NCBI RefSeq assembly: GCF_003932735.1
Contig: NZ_CP033611.1
Coordinates: 1,029,501-1,093,500 of the forward strand
DNA: 64,000 nt
Reading direction: 5' to 3'
From: Rickettsiales endosymbiont of Stachyamoeba lipophora
Lineage (GTDB): Bacteria > Pseudomonadota > Alphaproteobacteria > Rickettsiales > 33-17
Shown here piece by piece: positions 1-10,266 of this stretch. The position numbers and the translations under genes were made by a program. The stretch's first letter is position 1. The number at the start of each line of letters is the position of its first letter. Below the pieces are notes generated by a model, which saw nothing but the letters and a program-made list of their open reading frames with translations, ran no database searches and was not told the DNA's origin.

Positions 1-38
1 TATTAGTAAAATACCCATTCTGCTGAAATTTAATGTAG

Positions 39-1487
39 CTACTCTCCCTGGCTCAAAGAGAAACCGAGTTGCCCATCAAAAAGATATAAATTTTCAGTTT
101 TAATTACATCTATTTGAGCTCCATTTAGTTTGTTTAATAATTCAATAATATCTTGATGGGTGCAAATTTTATTTTCGCCAATAGGTACAAATCTTAAGCA
201 CCAATGATCGCAAGTGATATTAATCATCTGGTGGGTCTTAGGCCAAAGGGCAAGTCCCTTAGCTGAAATGCCTTGAAGCCTTAATTTACCATCAGCTAGA
301 GTGTTAATTTTGTTTGCAATGTCATCTGGAGAAGTGTTTTTTATATCTATAAAAATATCACTGCCTACTAATTGTTTATTAACGGTAGGAATATTGCTAA
401 CATGTGTACGGATATTGCCTGGTTGTACTTCCGGATAGCTAACAGGTTTGAATTTGTGCGGTATTTTGCCAAGTCTTTTTACTACGGCTTCTGCAAATTC
501 TTTAGTTCCTGCTTTTTGTTTGCTTAATGCTTGGTTATATATATCTGCAGTATGAATACCTTCCTCAATTGTGCAGCTCCAAGCGTTATGGATTTTTTCA
601 GCAATTTTTGGTTGGCCAATATGAATTAGCATCATTAGCGCACCATGCAAAAGTCCTGAAGGGTTAGCAATATTGTTGCCGGCAATATCAGGTGCTGAAC
701 CATGAATGGCCTCAAATAGAGCATATTCTGTGCCGATATTGGCTGAGCCTGCAAGTCCTACTGATCCTGATACCTCTGCTGCCACATCGGAAATAATATC
801 TCCATATAAATTTGAGGTTACAATTACATCAAAAATATTAGGTCTTGCTGCAATACGCGCAGTTCCTATATCAATAATATAATGTTCGGATTCAAGTTGT
901 GGATAATCTTTTTTTATTTCATCAAAAACTTTATGAAAAATTCCATCCGTCATTTTCATAATGTTATCTTTACTCATACAAGTAACTTTGTGTCTGTTAT
1001 TTTTTACAGCATACTCGAAGGCAAATCTAATAATTTTTTCACACCCTGTGCGTGAGATTAGTTTAAGTGTTTGATACATATCCGTAGTTTGTCTATGCTC
1101 TATACCTGCATATAAATCCTCTTCATTTTCACGAATTATAACTAGATCTATTTCTGGATGTTTAGTGGCAACAAAAGGAGCGTAAGAAATTGTTGGACGA
1201 ATATTGGCAAAAAGACCTAGAGTTTTACGCATAGTTACATTTAGGCTTTTATATCCTCCACCTTGAGGGGTAGTAATGGGGGCTTTTAAAATAACCTTAG
1301 TGCGTTTCAATGATTCCCATGTATTATCACTAATCCCTGATTTATAACCTTTAGTATAAAGATTTTCTCCAACTTCTACAGTTTCAAAATTAATATTAGC
1401 TTTAGCTTCTTTTAATATATATAATACTGCTTCCATTATCTCAGGGCCAATACCATCGCCATATGCAACTGTAATCGATTTAGTCAT
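39..1487 (-). CDS. icd: isocitrate dehydrogenase, long form
   Basis: This is a TCA-cycle enzyme that oxidatively decarboxylates isocitrate to 2-oxoglutarate in the cytosol. The 482-residue product opens with the isocitrate/isopropylmalate dehydrogenase glycine loop (YGDGIGPEI near residues 9-17). It then has the TMRKTLGLFANIRP substrate segment near 85-98, ENEEDLYAGIEH near 120, the metal-binding YGDIISD segment and the nucleotide-binding EAIHGSAPDIAG segment. The last ~140 residues form a C-terminal extension of the kind known from Rickettsia and Thermus enzymes and absent from the ~415-residue E. coli type. The start is ATG and the stop TAG. NADP use is expected from the family but is not decided here. 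Divergent from the flagellin gene. Confidence 0.95.
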   Translation of the reverse strand: MTKSITVAYGDGIGPEIMEAVLYILKEAKANINFETVEVGENLYTKGYKSGISDNTWESLKRTKVILKAPITTPQGGGYKSLNVTMRKTLGLFANIRPTISYAPFVATKHPEIDLVIIRENEEDLYAGIEHRQTTDMYQTLKLISRTGCEKIIRFAFEYAVKNNRHKVTCMSKDNIMKMTDGIFHKVFDEIKKDYPQLESEHYIIDIGTARIAARPNIFDVIVTSNLYGDIISDVAAEVSGSVGLAGSANIGTEYALFEAIHGSAPDIAGNNIANPSGLLHGALMMLIHIGQPKIAEKIHNAWSCTIEEGIHTADIYNQALSKQKAGTKEFAEAVVKRLGKIPHKFKPVSYPEVQPGNIRTHVSNIPTVNKQLVGSDIFIDIKNTSPDDIANKINTLADGKLRLQGISAKGLALWPKTHQMINITCDHWCLRFVPIGENKICTHQDIIELLNKLNGAQIDVIKTENLYLFDGQLGFSLSQGE

Positions 1488-1657
1488 AATAGCTTATCCT
1501 ACTGCAATTTAATCTTATAGTTAATATATTAATATATTTAAGCTTAATGAGCAACTGCATTTGCTGCTAAATAAAAAATCTTCTAAATTTTATAAAGTTA
1601 TTAAAATATTTATTGTTATTAAATATTAAGATGTTAATATATAAGTAACATGGTGAA

Positions 1658-1684
1658 TAACCAGCTTCGGCAAGTAGCTGATAA
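1658..1684 (+). promoter_or_regulatory. putative sigma-28 (FliA-type) flagellin promoter
   Basis: TAAC at 1658-1661 is followed after exactly 15 bases by GCTGATAA at 1677-1684. The known sigma-28 consensus is TAAA-N15-GCCGATAA, so each box has one mismatch. The predicted transcript would start near 1691, just ahead of the AGGAG ribosome-binding site at 1701-1705. Sigma-28 use is inferred from the motif and the gene it precedes; no fliA gene is in the window. Confidence 0.42.
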
Positions 1685-1711
1685 AATTTAATATCCAGGT
1701 AGGAGATTGTT

Positions 1712-3925
1712 ATGGTAAGTATAATTTCTAACGGCGCTGCATCAACTGCACAGGCTAACCTTAAAAAGGCCAATGCTGATTCAGCTGCTTCTATTGCTAG
1801 ACTTTCAAGTGGTGAGAAAATTGATCGTGCTGCAACCGATGTTGCTGCTCTTTCAGTTGGTACCATTATGAGAGCGTCTGTGAGTACATTAGCTTCAGCA
1901 CGTACTAACGCTGCTCAGGCATCAAGCCTGCTTGGTGTGGCTGATGGTTCTTTAAAAATGATTGGTGAAATTCTTCAACGTCAAAAAGCTCTTGCTACTC
2001 AGGCTACTTCCGGTACCTTAGGTGAAAGTGAAAGAGGATTCCTTGATCAAGAATTCCAGCAACTTAAAGAGCAAATTGACCAAATTGCTACTAAAACTAA
2101 CTTTAACGGTGTTAAGTTAATTGATGGTAGTTTGTTTAATCCAGCAAAGGTAACTACTGGTGACCGTGCTAATTCTAGTGCAACAAGTGGTACATTAACT
2201 TTTACAGCTACCGCCGGTGCTGATGATGAGACTCTAACTATTAATGGTGTGACATTTACTTTCCAGGCTGCTGTAGTTAGTGGTGCTAATACTGAGGTTA
2301 TTACGACCGCTGTAGCTGCTGATAATGCTAAAGCATTCTATACAGCAGTTCAAAATACATTAAATTCCATCGATCCAACTGACGCAGCAAGTAAAGTAAG
2401 ACTATCATCATTAGATTTTACTCTAAACGGTGCTAATGTTGTAATCACTACCAAAGCGGGTGGTGCTGCGTTTAATAATGGTGGTACTAAAGTTGTTGCG
2501 GTGGTTGGTAGTGCAGCACTTGGCGCTGGTGCAGTTTTAGTAAACAGTGCCGATGTTGATAATACAACTATATCACTAAGTACAGGTGGGACTGCTGGTG
2601 TGAATGGTGATCTTGCTGCAGGTACTTTTGCAACTGCTGGCGCAACTGCGTATGCAGGTACAGCAACTACTATAACACAGGGGACCAGGGGGGATAATAT
2701 CATTACCGCTATTGATATTGATGCTGCTGCAGTAGCCGGTATGGATAGTAATGCTACTGGCGTAAGTACAGCAGGCGTATCTAATAATAAAGATTTTGTT
2801 GGTAAGTTATCAGGATTTAAGGCAACTTATGTTCAGGATGATTATGTTAACATTAGTATTGAAGTGGGTAATTATACGTATCAAGCTAAGAACGTCAAAA
2901 CAACTCCAGGTACTGCAGGTGCTGCCACAGTTTATCGCTTTGCTTCAATCGAAAATGGTGGTGGATTCTTTGATCTTCAGTTTGAAACAGGTACTAGTTC
3001 AGGTTTAACTACTATGGTGACTGACCAGTCTGCTGCTAATGTTATTGCCTCACGTTTAGACCGAGCTTTTGAAGGCTTAGATTTCTTCCAAAAACGTGAA
3101 GTATCGTCATATGTTGCTGCTGGTACTATTTTCCCAACAGGAAGCTCAACTTCTTCTGGTAACTTAGCTGGTACTAAATTTGAACTCATTAATAATGATT
3201 TTTCAAATGTACAAATTGAGAGCATTAAAGTAAACGGCCCTGTAAGTGGCGGTACTGAAGCAACAATTGAATTTCAAATTAATGGTGAAATCTTTAGAAG
3301 TGGCTATGATGGAGAGGGTACTACTACCGCTCTTACTAACCAGATAACCAATACCACTACTGTTGGTTTTGTAAGTACCACTGATCCTCGTAAGATCTTA
3401 AGGTTTTCTAATAATTCAGGAGCTACAATTGAAATCGATAACGTATCTAAAGCTCAAGGTTTTCAAAAAGCTCTAGAGCGTGCTTTCGGTGTAGGACAAG
3501 GTGGTTCATCACTCTCATTCCAAGTGGGTCTTACTTCTGATGATGCAATTAGTGTTCAGTTGAAAAGCGCCCAAACTAAGGACATGTATATTGACCAAGA
3601 TGGTAACGCTGTAGCCAACGTTAATATTGGCGGTGCAGACGCTGTTAATGCTAATACGGCAGGTACTCTTCTTGATGGAGCAATTAGGTTTGTTACTGCA
3701 TTAAGAGCAGACGTGGGTGCTTTCCAATCAAGGTTTGATTTCTCATCTGCTACTATTGATACTAGTGCTTCAAACTTAGATACAGCTCGTGGTATCTTCT
3801 TAGATACTGACGTTGAAAGTGAATCAACTAAGTTTGCTACATCACAAGTTCGCTTACAAGCTAGTATTTCTGTACTTGCTCAAGCTAACCAAATTCCACA
3901 AAGCTTGCTCAAGCTTATTGGTTAA
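1712..3925 (+). CDS. flagellin with enlarged central domain
   Basis: Structural protein of the flagellar filament, exported by the flagellar type III apparatus. The 737-residue product has a conserved N-terminal D0/D1 helix region (ARLSSGEKIDRAATDVAALSVG near 29-50, then LSVGT and an ALATQATSGT helix). It has a matching C-terminal coiled region with VESESTKFATSQVRLQASISVLAQAN and ends IPQSLLKLIG, as flagellins do. Between them lie about 550 residues rich in Ala, Thr, Gly and Val, with a flagellin-type ETLTINGVTFTF strand near 175. This is longer than the usual 270-500 residues. AGGAG at 1701-1705 supports the ATG at 1712. No other flagellar gene is nearby. The frame is intact, so the gene looks functional. 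Confidence 0.93.
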   Translation: MVSIISNGAASTAQANLKKANADSAASIARLSSGEKIDRAATDVAALSVGTIMRASVSTLASARTNAAQASSLLGVADGSLKMIGEILQRQKALATQATSGTLGESERGFLDQEFQQLKEQIDQIATKTNFNGVKLIDGSLFNPAKVTTGDRANSSATSGTLTFTATAGADDETLTINGVTFTFQAAVVSGANTEVITTAVAADNAKAFYTAVQNTLNSIDPTDAASKVRLSSLDFTLNGANVVITTKAGGAAFNNGGTKVVAVVGSAALGAGAVLVNSADVDNTTISLSTGGTAGVNGDLAAGTFATAGATAYAGTATTITQGTRGDNIITAIDIDAAAVAGMDSNATGVSTAGVSNNKDFVGKLSGFKATYVQDDYVNISIEVGNYTYQAKNVKTTPGTAGAATVYRFASIENGGGFFDLQFETGTSSGLTTMVTDQSAANVIASRLDRAFEGLDFFQKREVSSYVAAGTIFPTGSSTSSGNLAGTKFELINNDFSNVQIESIKVNGPVSGGTEATIEFQINGEIFRSGYDGEGTTTALTNQITNTTTVGFVSTTDPRKILRFSNNSGATIEIDNVSKAQGFQKALERAFGVGQGGSSLSFQVGLTSDDAISVQLKSAQTKDMYIDQDGNAVANVNIGGADAVNANTAGTLLDGAIRFVTALRADVGAFQSRFDFSSATIDTSASNLDTARGIFLDTDVESESTKFATSQVRLQASISVLAQANQIPQSLLKLIG

Positions 3926-3943
3926 GCTAAAAGTCTTGTTTAG

Positions 3944-3978
3944 AAAAAAAGGTGAGAGTTTATGCTCTCACCTTTTTT
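3944..3978 (+). terminator. rho-independent terminator of flagellin
   Basis: A perfect GGTGAGAG/CTCTCACC stem with loop TTTATG is flanked by seven A and six T residues, 18 bases after the flagellin stop codon. It could work in both directions. It makes the flagellin gene a single-gene transcription unit. Confidence 0.92.
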
Positions 3979-4180
3979 GTTAAAGAAACTATTCAAACAA
4001 TCATTTATTAGGTGTAATTAAGCCAATTCCATAATATATAATATACAAATATAATTTATCGTTATTTAGATAATCATTGTAGTATACTTATAGTTAGGTA
4101 GCTGCTTTGGCCTAACCTGTTAAAGTACTATATATATTTTCATTGCCCGATAATCATGCAATCATTTTTGATTTTTGTTA

Positions 4181-6574
4181 TTAATATATTCCATCATTGA
4201 TTCTTTCTGGAACCTCATCGGATTCTTGATTTTCGTTAAATTGTTGGTTGATAGTAGGTTCTGCTCCAATCTTAAATGCTTCTTGGATAACTTCTTTACC
4301 ATCTGCATTGCTGTCAGCTGGTTGCCCCGTACGACTAAAAATATTTATTAACTTTATGCCATTTGGGGGGGTAAAGGGATAATTATCAAGATTGCTTTTT
4401 ATTGATTCCATAAATTCAATAAAGCCTGGAAGAGCATGGGTAGCGCCACTTACACGTTGGCCTAAACTTTTGGGTTGATCATAACCTAAATAGATACCGA
4501 CAACTAATTGGTTGTTACCACCTATATACCAAATATCTTTACTGTCATTGCTAGTACCGGTTTTGCCAAATAAATGCATTTTTAGTTTTAATGCTTTTTG
4601 TGAAGTTCCTCTTGAAACTGCTCCTTCTAAAATTGATAGCATTTGGAAAGCAGTTCTTTCGTCGGTCACAGTCTTATTACTATCTTGGATCATAGGAGTA
4701 CTGCTAATATTATTACAATCTGAGCAATATTTTGCGCTACTTCTTTGAACGCTTATTCCTTGATGGTCGTAAACCTGTTCAATTGCATAGGGTTTAATAT
4801 ATTTTCCTCCATTAGCGATCATAGAGTAGGCAGTTACCATTTTTATTAAGGTGGTTTCAGAGGATCCTAATACTACTGCAAAATTTTTATCAGGATTGTC
4901 ATTAATGCCAAATCTTTTAATAGCTTCCGCAATCTTATTCATGCCTATTTGCTCGGCAATTCGGGCTGTAACTGTATTTCTTGATTTTTCAAGTGCAGTT
5001 CTAAAGGTGATATCTCCTAAAAAGTCTCCTTTATAGTTTTTAGGTCTCCATAAGGGTAGGCCGGGTCCTAAATAGATTTCTACAGGCGCATCAGGGTAGA
5101 TAGTCGTGGGAGAAACCCCAAGCTCTAAAGCTGCAAGATACACAAATGGTTTAATAGTTGAGCCAGGTTGCCTGATAGCTTGGGTGGCTCGATTGAATTC
5201 ACTAACTTTAAAATCAAACCCTCCGCTTAAAGCTAATATTCGGCCACTATTAGGCTCAATTGCTATCATTCCTCCATTAACTTCCGGGACTTGTCTAATA
5301 AAATACTTACCTTGATTGGCTTCCACATAGATTACATCGCCAGGTTTAAATATTTCTGCAAAATTATTAATATTAGTTTTAATCCATTTGTTGTCGGGTA
5401 ACTCTATCTTAATTTCATTGTTTAATAATGTTCTAGCTTTTAGTTGCTGATGATTCACGTTAGTGATGGCTGCAATTTGCCAATTTAAAGGTGGGCTTAT
5501 CTTTAATTGTTTAAGCTGGGTAGGAATATTATTGTGAATATTAATATTAGCTAGCGGTTTTCTAAAAAGGCTAAAAGCTTGGTCGTAATTAACTAATGTG
5601 TTACTTAAAGCTGTTTGAATCTTTTTTTGAAAATCAGAGTTTAGGGTGGTTATTATGCTTAATCCACCTTCGTAAAGTTCCTTATAGCCAAATTTGTCAT
5701 TAATTGTACGTCGGACATGCTCATTAAAATAATCTTGATAGTTATTTTTAATGTGATCTGCAGGATCTACAGTATCGAGCTTGCTCATCATCGCAGGTTT
5801 TGCTTGCTCTTCGTTAATCATGCCTTCTTCATACATCCGATTAATTACATAATCTCTTCTGGCTTTGGCGCGATAATAGTTATTATTAGGGTTGTAATTG
5901 CTTGGTGCTTTAGGTAGTCCTGCTATATAGGCTACTTCTCCTAAAGTAAGTTGATCTATAGGTTTATCAAAATATGCAAGAGCTGCGGCAGCAACTCCAT
6001 ATGCACCTCTACCTAAATATATTTGATTTAAATATAGTTCTAAAATTTTATTTTTAGAATAAACTTGGGTAATTCTAAAAGATAAAATAGCTTCTTTAAT
6101 TTTACGTGTGATAGTTCTTTCATTAGAAAGTAAAAAATTCTTAACTACCTGCTGAGTAATAGTAGAACCACCTACTAATGACTTGTTGCTACCTAAGTTT
6201 AACAGATTTTGAAAAATAGCGCGCAATAAAGAAGTATAATCTACGCCTGGATGAGAATAATAATTCTGATCTTCAGCGGCTATGAACGCATTAACCATAT
6301 TATGCGGAATTTTATTAAAAGGGATATAAATCCTATTTTCAACAAAATATTCGGCAACCAAATTAGCATCTTTATCATAAATCCTAGTGGTTAAGGGGGG
6401 GTTGTAATTAGCAAGCTGTTTATAATCAGGTAATCCATCGTGATAAAACCTTACTAAGTAAAGTAAACTTGCAGCACCTAGTAAGGATAGGCTGAATACA
6501 CTAAAGGAGATGAAATAAAGAAATTTTTTATATATTCTTTTATTATTTTTTTTTGTAATTCTTTTTTTGCTCAT
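4181..6574 (-). CDS. mrcA: penicillin-binding protein 1A, bifunctional
   Basis: Class A penicillin-binding protein that polymerises and cross-links peptidoglycan at the inner membrane. A short basic cytoplasmic N-terminus precedes one membrane segment (about residues 18-40). The GT51 transglycosylase domain follows, with EDQNYYSHPG at 101-110 and GGSTITQQ at 135-142. The transpeptidase domain has the catalytic STIK at 472-475, SRN at 531-533 and KTGT at 671-674. All key residues are intact and the 797-residue length is normal. It lies 9 bases downstream of the amidase gene, so the two are probably co-transcribed. Together with asd in this window it implies that a cell wall is made. Confidence 0.95.
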   Translation of the reverse strand: MSKKRITKKNNKRIYKKFLYFISFSVFSLSLLGAASLLYLVRFYHDGLPDYKQLANYNPPLTTRIYDKDANLVAEYFVENRIYIPFNKIPHNMVNAFIAAEDQNYYSHPGVDYTSLLRAIFQNLLNLGSNKSLVGGSTITQQVVKNFLLSNERTITRKIKEAILSFRITQVYSKNKILELYLNQIYLGRGAYGVAAAALAYFDKPIDQLTLGEVAYIAGLPKAPSNYNPNNNYYRAKARRDYVINRMYEEGMINEEQAKPAMMSKLDTVDPADHIKNNYQDYFNEHVRRTINDKFGYKELYEGGLSIITTLNSDFQKKIQTALSNTLVNYDQAFSLFRKPLANINIHNNIPTQLKQLKISPPLNWQIAAITNVNHQQLKARTLLNNEIKIELPDNKWIKTNINNFAEIFKPGDVIYVEANQGKYFIRQVPEVNGGMIAIEPNSGRILALSGGFDFKVSEFNRATQAIRQPGSTIKPFVYLAALELGVSPTTIYPDAPVEIYLGPGLPLWRPKNYKGDFLGDITFRTALEKSRNTVTARIAEQIGMNKIAEAIKRFGINDNPDKNFAVVLGSSETTLIKMVTAYSMIANGGKYIKPYAIEQVYDHQGISVQRSSAKYCSDCNNISSTPMIQDSNKTVTDERTAFQMLSILEGAVSRGTSQKALKLKMHLFGKTGTSNDSKDIWYIGGNNQLVVGIYLGYDQPKSLGQRVSGATHALPGFIEFMESIKSNLDNYPFTPPNGIKLINIFSRTGQPADSNADGKEVIQEAFKIGAEPTINQQFNENQESDEVPERINDGIY

Positions 6575-6583
6575 TTTATAAAC

Positions 6584-7783
6584 TTATTTATAATGTATTT
6601 TATAATATTTTTCTATAGCATTAACTAAATCATTTAACAGTTTACTTTGATATTGATTTGAAGTTAATAATTTTTCTTCTATAGGATTAGATAAATAACC
6701 TAATTCAATTAACACTGACGGAAATTTGTTAGATTTAAGTACTTTTAAATTTGCATAACGATGTGACTTGTTAAGTAGTTTAATATTCTTGCTAAGCTCG
6801 CTTGTTATAATTTCTGCTAAATAAAATGAATAATTTTGAGTTTGAGAATTAACCATATCATTTATTGCTTCTTTGATCAATGGGTCATCTATGGTGTAAA
6901 AATTATCTACTGGCCCACCATTGTTATCATTATTCTGTTGAGCAATATTGGCTGCATCAATATCAGAGGCCTTATCTGATACGGTATAGACGGATAACCC
7001 TCTCATTTGTGGATCATTATGATAATCTGCGTGTAATGAAATGAATAAATTTGCTTTAAGTCCTTCAGCTTTTTTAACTCTTGTTTGAGGTTTTAAATAG
7101 AGATCCTTATTGCGAGTTAAGTAAATTTTAAAATTTTTATTGTAAGAAAGTTTCTTTTGTAATTCTTGAGCATATTTAAGCATTAAATGTTTTTCAACTA
7201 TTTTATTAGGGCTAACAGTTCCTCTATCTTTACCTCCATGGCCTGGATCAATGACAATAACAAAATTTTGACGCTTATTATCTTTATTTTGCTTTTCTAT
7301 GGAGGGTAATGGCAAATTGGTGGTGTGGTTTTTAATTAAGTCTACCTTTGCTATAGATGTAGGCTTTTTGTTTTTCTTACCATCTTTTCTAAGAGGTAGT
7401 AAATCTATAACTAATCTATGTTGATATCCTGATCTCGGAGCAATGGTAAATATTTTGTAAGTTAGTGGTTTATTAAAAAAAAGTTTTATTTGATTTTGGT
7501 TAATATGGTGGGTGAGGATAATATTTTTTATATTATGAGGATGATTGTTAAGATTGTTTTGAAAATTATTTTTTAATAGCTCTTCTTTGGCTAAGGTGAT
7601 AACAAGGGTGCAATTGTTATAATTTAGAGTGGGGGTTAATTTGTTATCAGATTCTATCACTAATCTGGTTTGTGTATCATTATCTGCCCATCTAATAGTT
7701 AAAATTTTGGCCGATGCAACATTAACCAACGTAAATAATGTGAGAACTAGTAAAAAAGTAGTGGTAAAAAAATATCGTACCAT
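6584..7783 (-). CDS. amiC: AMIN-domain N-acetylmuramoyl-L-alanine amidase
   Basis: Periplasmic zinc amidase that cleaves the bond between muramic acid and the stem peptide, used in daughter-cell separation and wall turnover. A signal peptide (MVRYFFTTTFLLVL, ending near NVASA) is followed by an AMIN-like beta region to about residue 130, a basic linker, and an Amidase_3 domain with IDPGHGGKDRG, the metal-ligand Glu in IVEKH, SLHAD and IELGYLSN. The frame runs five codons further upstream to a TTG, but the ATG at 7783 begins a cleaner signal peptide, giving 399 residues. It is first in a two-gene unit with mrcA. The symbol amiC is by domain architecture; AmiA/B-type naming cannot be excluded. 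Confidence 0.88.
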   Translation of the reverse strand: MVRYFFTTTFLLVLTLFTLVNVASAKILTIRWADNDTQTRLVIESDNKLTPTLNYNNCTLVITLAKEELLKNNFQNNLNNHPHNIKNIILTHHINQNQIKLFFNKPLTYKIFTIAPRSGYQHRLVIDLLPLRKDGKKNKKPTSIAKVDLIKNHTTNLPLPSIEKQNKDNKRQNFVIVIDPGHGGKDRGTVSPNKIVEKHLMLKYAQELQKKLSYNKNFKIYLTRNKDLYLKPQTRVKKAEGLKANLFISLHADYHNDPQMRGLSVYTVSDKASDIDAANIAQQNNDNNGGPVDNFYTIDDPLIKEAINDMVNSQTQNYSFYLAEIITSELSKNIKLLNKSHRYANLKVLKSNKFPSVLIELGYLSNPIEEKLLTSNQYQSKLLNDLVNAIEKYYKIHYK

Positions 7784-8145
7784 CAGAATTAAAATCAATT
7801 TTTTAAATTTTTTGCAAAAATATTCTATAATTGTAGAAAAATGAATTGCAATTTCTCACAAGTGGTAATTTAATGACAAAACAAAACTTAGCATTTTAAT
7901 GTGACAATTAAGTTTAGTTTTAATTACAATATAAAATTCAATATAACAAATGTTTTGCATAAAAATTCTTTTGAATGTTTTTAGATTGCTAATCATAGCA
8001 ACCAGTATCATGCAAAATGTTTGCAAAAAATATTATAAGCAAAAATCTTATTTTTTTGATCTTAATAAGGGCTATTTCTATATATTTTTAAGCAAAATAA
8101 AATTAATTAAATTATATTATTACGATAATTGGGAGAAAAATTTAC
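7784..8145 (+). other. divergent intergenic region between amidase and rne
   Basis: A very AT-rich 362-base region between two divergent genes. It must hold promoters in both directions and the rne leader, but I see no box pair clean enough to assign. A small open frame at 7950-8222 has no ribosome-binding site and overlaps rne, so I do not treat it as a gene. Confidence 0.5.
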
Positions 8146-10266
8146 ATGACAGTCAGGATGTTGGTAGATGCGACGTATTCAGAAGAAACGCGTGTGGCAA
8201 CTTGCTCAAACAATGTTGTTGAAGACTTTGATTTTGAAACTAGTACAAAAAAACAGTTAAAAGGAAATATTTATCTAGGGCGTATAACAAGAATAGAAGG
8301 ATCCTTACAGGCAGCCTTTATAGAATATGGCGCAGGTAAACACGGATTTTTATCATTTTCAGAAATTCATCCGGATTACTATTATTTAGAGGAAGAAGAA
8401 AACGGAAGTTTTGATCCTTATGCGAAACTTAGAAGCATTTTAGAATCACGTGAACTTCTTTTGCCAAGTGTGGCTCCGGAAGATGAGGAAATCCCTATTT
8501 CTAGTTCAGATGTGGAAGAGCCGAATCTGGTTGTTGAACAGCCAGCTCCGGAAATTTTAGAATTGAAAGAGGATAGTTCTTTTGTGGCGGATAGTATAAG
8601 TGAAGAGTTAGATGCAGAACTGCATGACAAATTGCAAAGGCGCCATAAAATTCAAGATGTAATTAAAAAAGATCAGATAATTCTTATTCAGGTGATTAAA
8701 GAGGAGAGGGGTAATAAAGGAGCTTCTTTTACTTCTTATATATCTTTGGCAGGTAGATATTGTGTATTAATGCCTAATAGTATAAGGCAAGGCGGTATTT
8801 CCAGAAGAATAGCTAACCCTGATGCTAGAAGAAGAATTAAAGAGATAATCGATAATCTTAGTTTGCCTGAAGGAGCTGGGGTAATCATTAGAACCGCAGG
8901 AGCAGATAGATCCAAAGGGGAAATTAAGAGAGATTATGAATATTTAGTAAAGCTTTGGAATGAAGTAAGAAAAAAAGTTAGTAGTACTAATGCGCCTGAG
9001 TTTATACATGCTGAGAGTGATCTAATAAAAAGATGCTTAAGAGATAATTACGATAGCTCTGTAGATGAAATCGTAATTCAAGGAGAAAAGGCTTATAAGA
9101 CAGCGAAAGACTTTATAAAAATGATGATGCCTGATCAAATCTCTAAATTAAAGCCTTATAAAAGTAAGGTGCCAATTTTTACTAGATATAAAATAGAAGA
9201 GCAATTATCTTCAATGTTTAGCACTAATGTACCACTACCGGCTGGTGGTTACTTAGTAATTAATCCTACGGAAGCATTAACCTCGGTTGATATTAACTCC
9301 GGTAGATCTACTTCGGAGAGTAATGTAGAGGAAACAGCTCTTAAGACTAATTTAGAGGCTGCGCAAGAAATTGCCCGCCAACTACGATTAAGAGACGTAG
9401 CTGGCTTAGTGGTGGTAGATTTTATTGATATGATAGAGCCAAAAAATCGTGCGGCTGTAGAAAATTGTTTGCGCCAAGCTTTACAAAAAGATCGTGCAAA
9501 AATTCAAGTGAGCAGAATAAGCCCCTTAGGTTTGCTAGAAATGTCCCGTCAAAGATTAAGATCTAGTTTTATGGAGTCGCATACTCATACATGTCAGCAT
9601 TGCCAAGGTAGAGGACGGGTAAGAGTCATTGAAACCATGGCAGTCGAAATTTTAAGAGCGGTTGAAATAGAATTAGTGTATGGAGATTATGAGAGCGTAA
9701 ATGTTCATTTGGGTTTTGAACATGCGGCTTACTTATTTAATTTTCATAAAGCTGATATAACTCAACTCGAATTGAAACATAAAGTTAGGATCTATTTCTT
9801 GCCTTCTGAGCATATTATCGGCGAAGAATATATTATTGAGAAAACTAAAAGATCTAAGCCTTTGAAAAAAGAACAAATTGCTGACGAAGAAAGCGAGATC
9901 GAAGAAGAAGTGGTACGCAGTTATGCTCAACGCCAACCTCGCAAGGATGCTAATGAAGTTATGCGTGATACACAAACAGAATCGGCGTTTGAAGAAGTAA
10001 GCAATGTTGAGGTTATTGAAGGGGTGCTTAAAGCTACTAAAGAAGGGGCTTACCGTAAACCTGCTCGCCAGCGTAATAATCGTCGTAATCGTCATAATAA
10101 GTATAAGAAGCGCAGTACTATGGAAAGAGTTTCTATTAATGATGATCATCATGAGCGTAATGAAGAGAGAGAGCTGGAATACGTAGGAGAGGCTAAGCAT
10201 CCAACATCACGCAATACTAGTGAAACCTCCTTGTTAAAAGAATTATGGAAAAGAATTATTGATTAA
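8146..10266 (+). CDS. rne: ribonuclease E/G
   Basis: Endoribonuclease of the RNase E/G family for mRNA decay and rRNA/tRNA processing. The S1 domain begins near residue 38 (GNIYLGRITRIEGSLQAAF). It is interrupted by an acidic insertion at about 82-165, as in other alphaproteobacterial RNase E proteins. The catalytic DNase-I-like domain carries the two metal-binding aspartates in VDINSGRST (D382) and VVVDFIDM (D425). The Zn-link is CQHC at 483-486. A short acidic, then Arg-rich tail (about 590-690) would bind RNA. At 706 residues it is shorter than E. coli RNase E (1061). GGGAGA supports the ATG at 8146. aroA starts directly after the stop codon. Confidence 0.93.
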   Translation: MTVRMLVDATYSEETRVATCSNNVVEDFDFETSTKKQLKGNIYLGRITRIEGSLQAAFIEYGAGKHGFLSFSEIHPDYYYLEEEENGSFDPYAKLRSILESRELLLPSVAPEDEEIPISSSDVEEPNLVVEQPAPEILELKEDSSFVADSISEELDAELHDKLQRRHKIQDVIKKDQIILIQVIKEERGNKGASFTSYISLAGRYCVLMPNSIRQGGISRRIANPDARRRIKEIIDNLSLPEGAGVIIRTAGADRSKGEIKRDYEYLVKLWNEVRKKVSSTNAPEFIHAESDLIKRCLRDNYDSSVDEIVIQGEKAYKTAKDFIKMMMPDQISKLKPYKSKVPIFTRYKIEEQLSSMFSTNVPLPAGGYLVINPTEALTSVDINSGRSTSESNVEETALKTNLEAAQEIARQLRLRDVAGLVVVDFIDMIEPKNRAAVENCLRQALQKDRAKIQVSRISPLGLLEMSRQRLRSSFMESHTHTCQHCQGRGRVRVIETMAVEILRAVEIELVYGDYESVNVHLGFEHAAYLFNFHKADITQLELKHKVRIYFLPSEHIIGEEYIIEKTKRSKPLKKEQIADEESEIEEEVVRSYAQRQPRKDANEVMRDTQTESAFEEVSNVEVIEGVLKATKEGAYRKPARQRNNRRNRHNKYKKRSTMERVSINDDHHERNEERELEYVGEAKHPTSRNTSETSLLKELWKRIID

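Noticed and set aside
1567-1866. 99-residue minus-strand frame opposite the flagellin start
   Set aside because: Antisense shadow of the Ala-rich flagellin N-terminus.
7950-8222. 90-residue plus-strand frame before rne
   Set aside because: No ribosome-binding site, low-complexity Lys/Phe/Tyr composition and overlap with the rne start in another frame.
9733-10200. 155-residue minus-strand frame
   Set aside because: It is the antisense of the Arg/Glu-rich tail of rne, hydrophobic only by complementarity.
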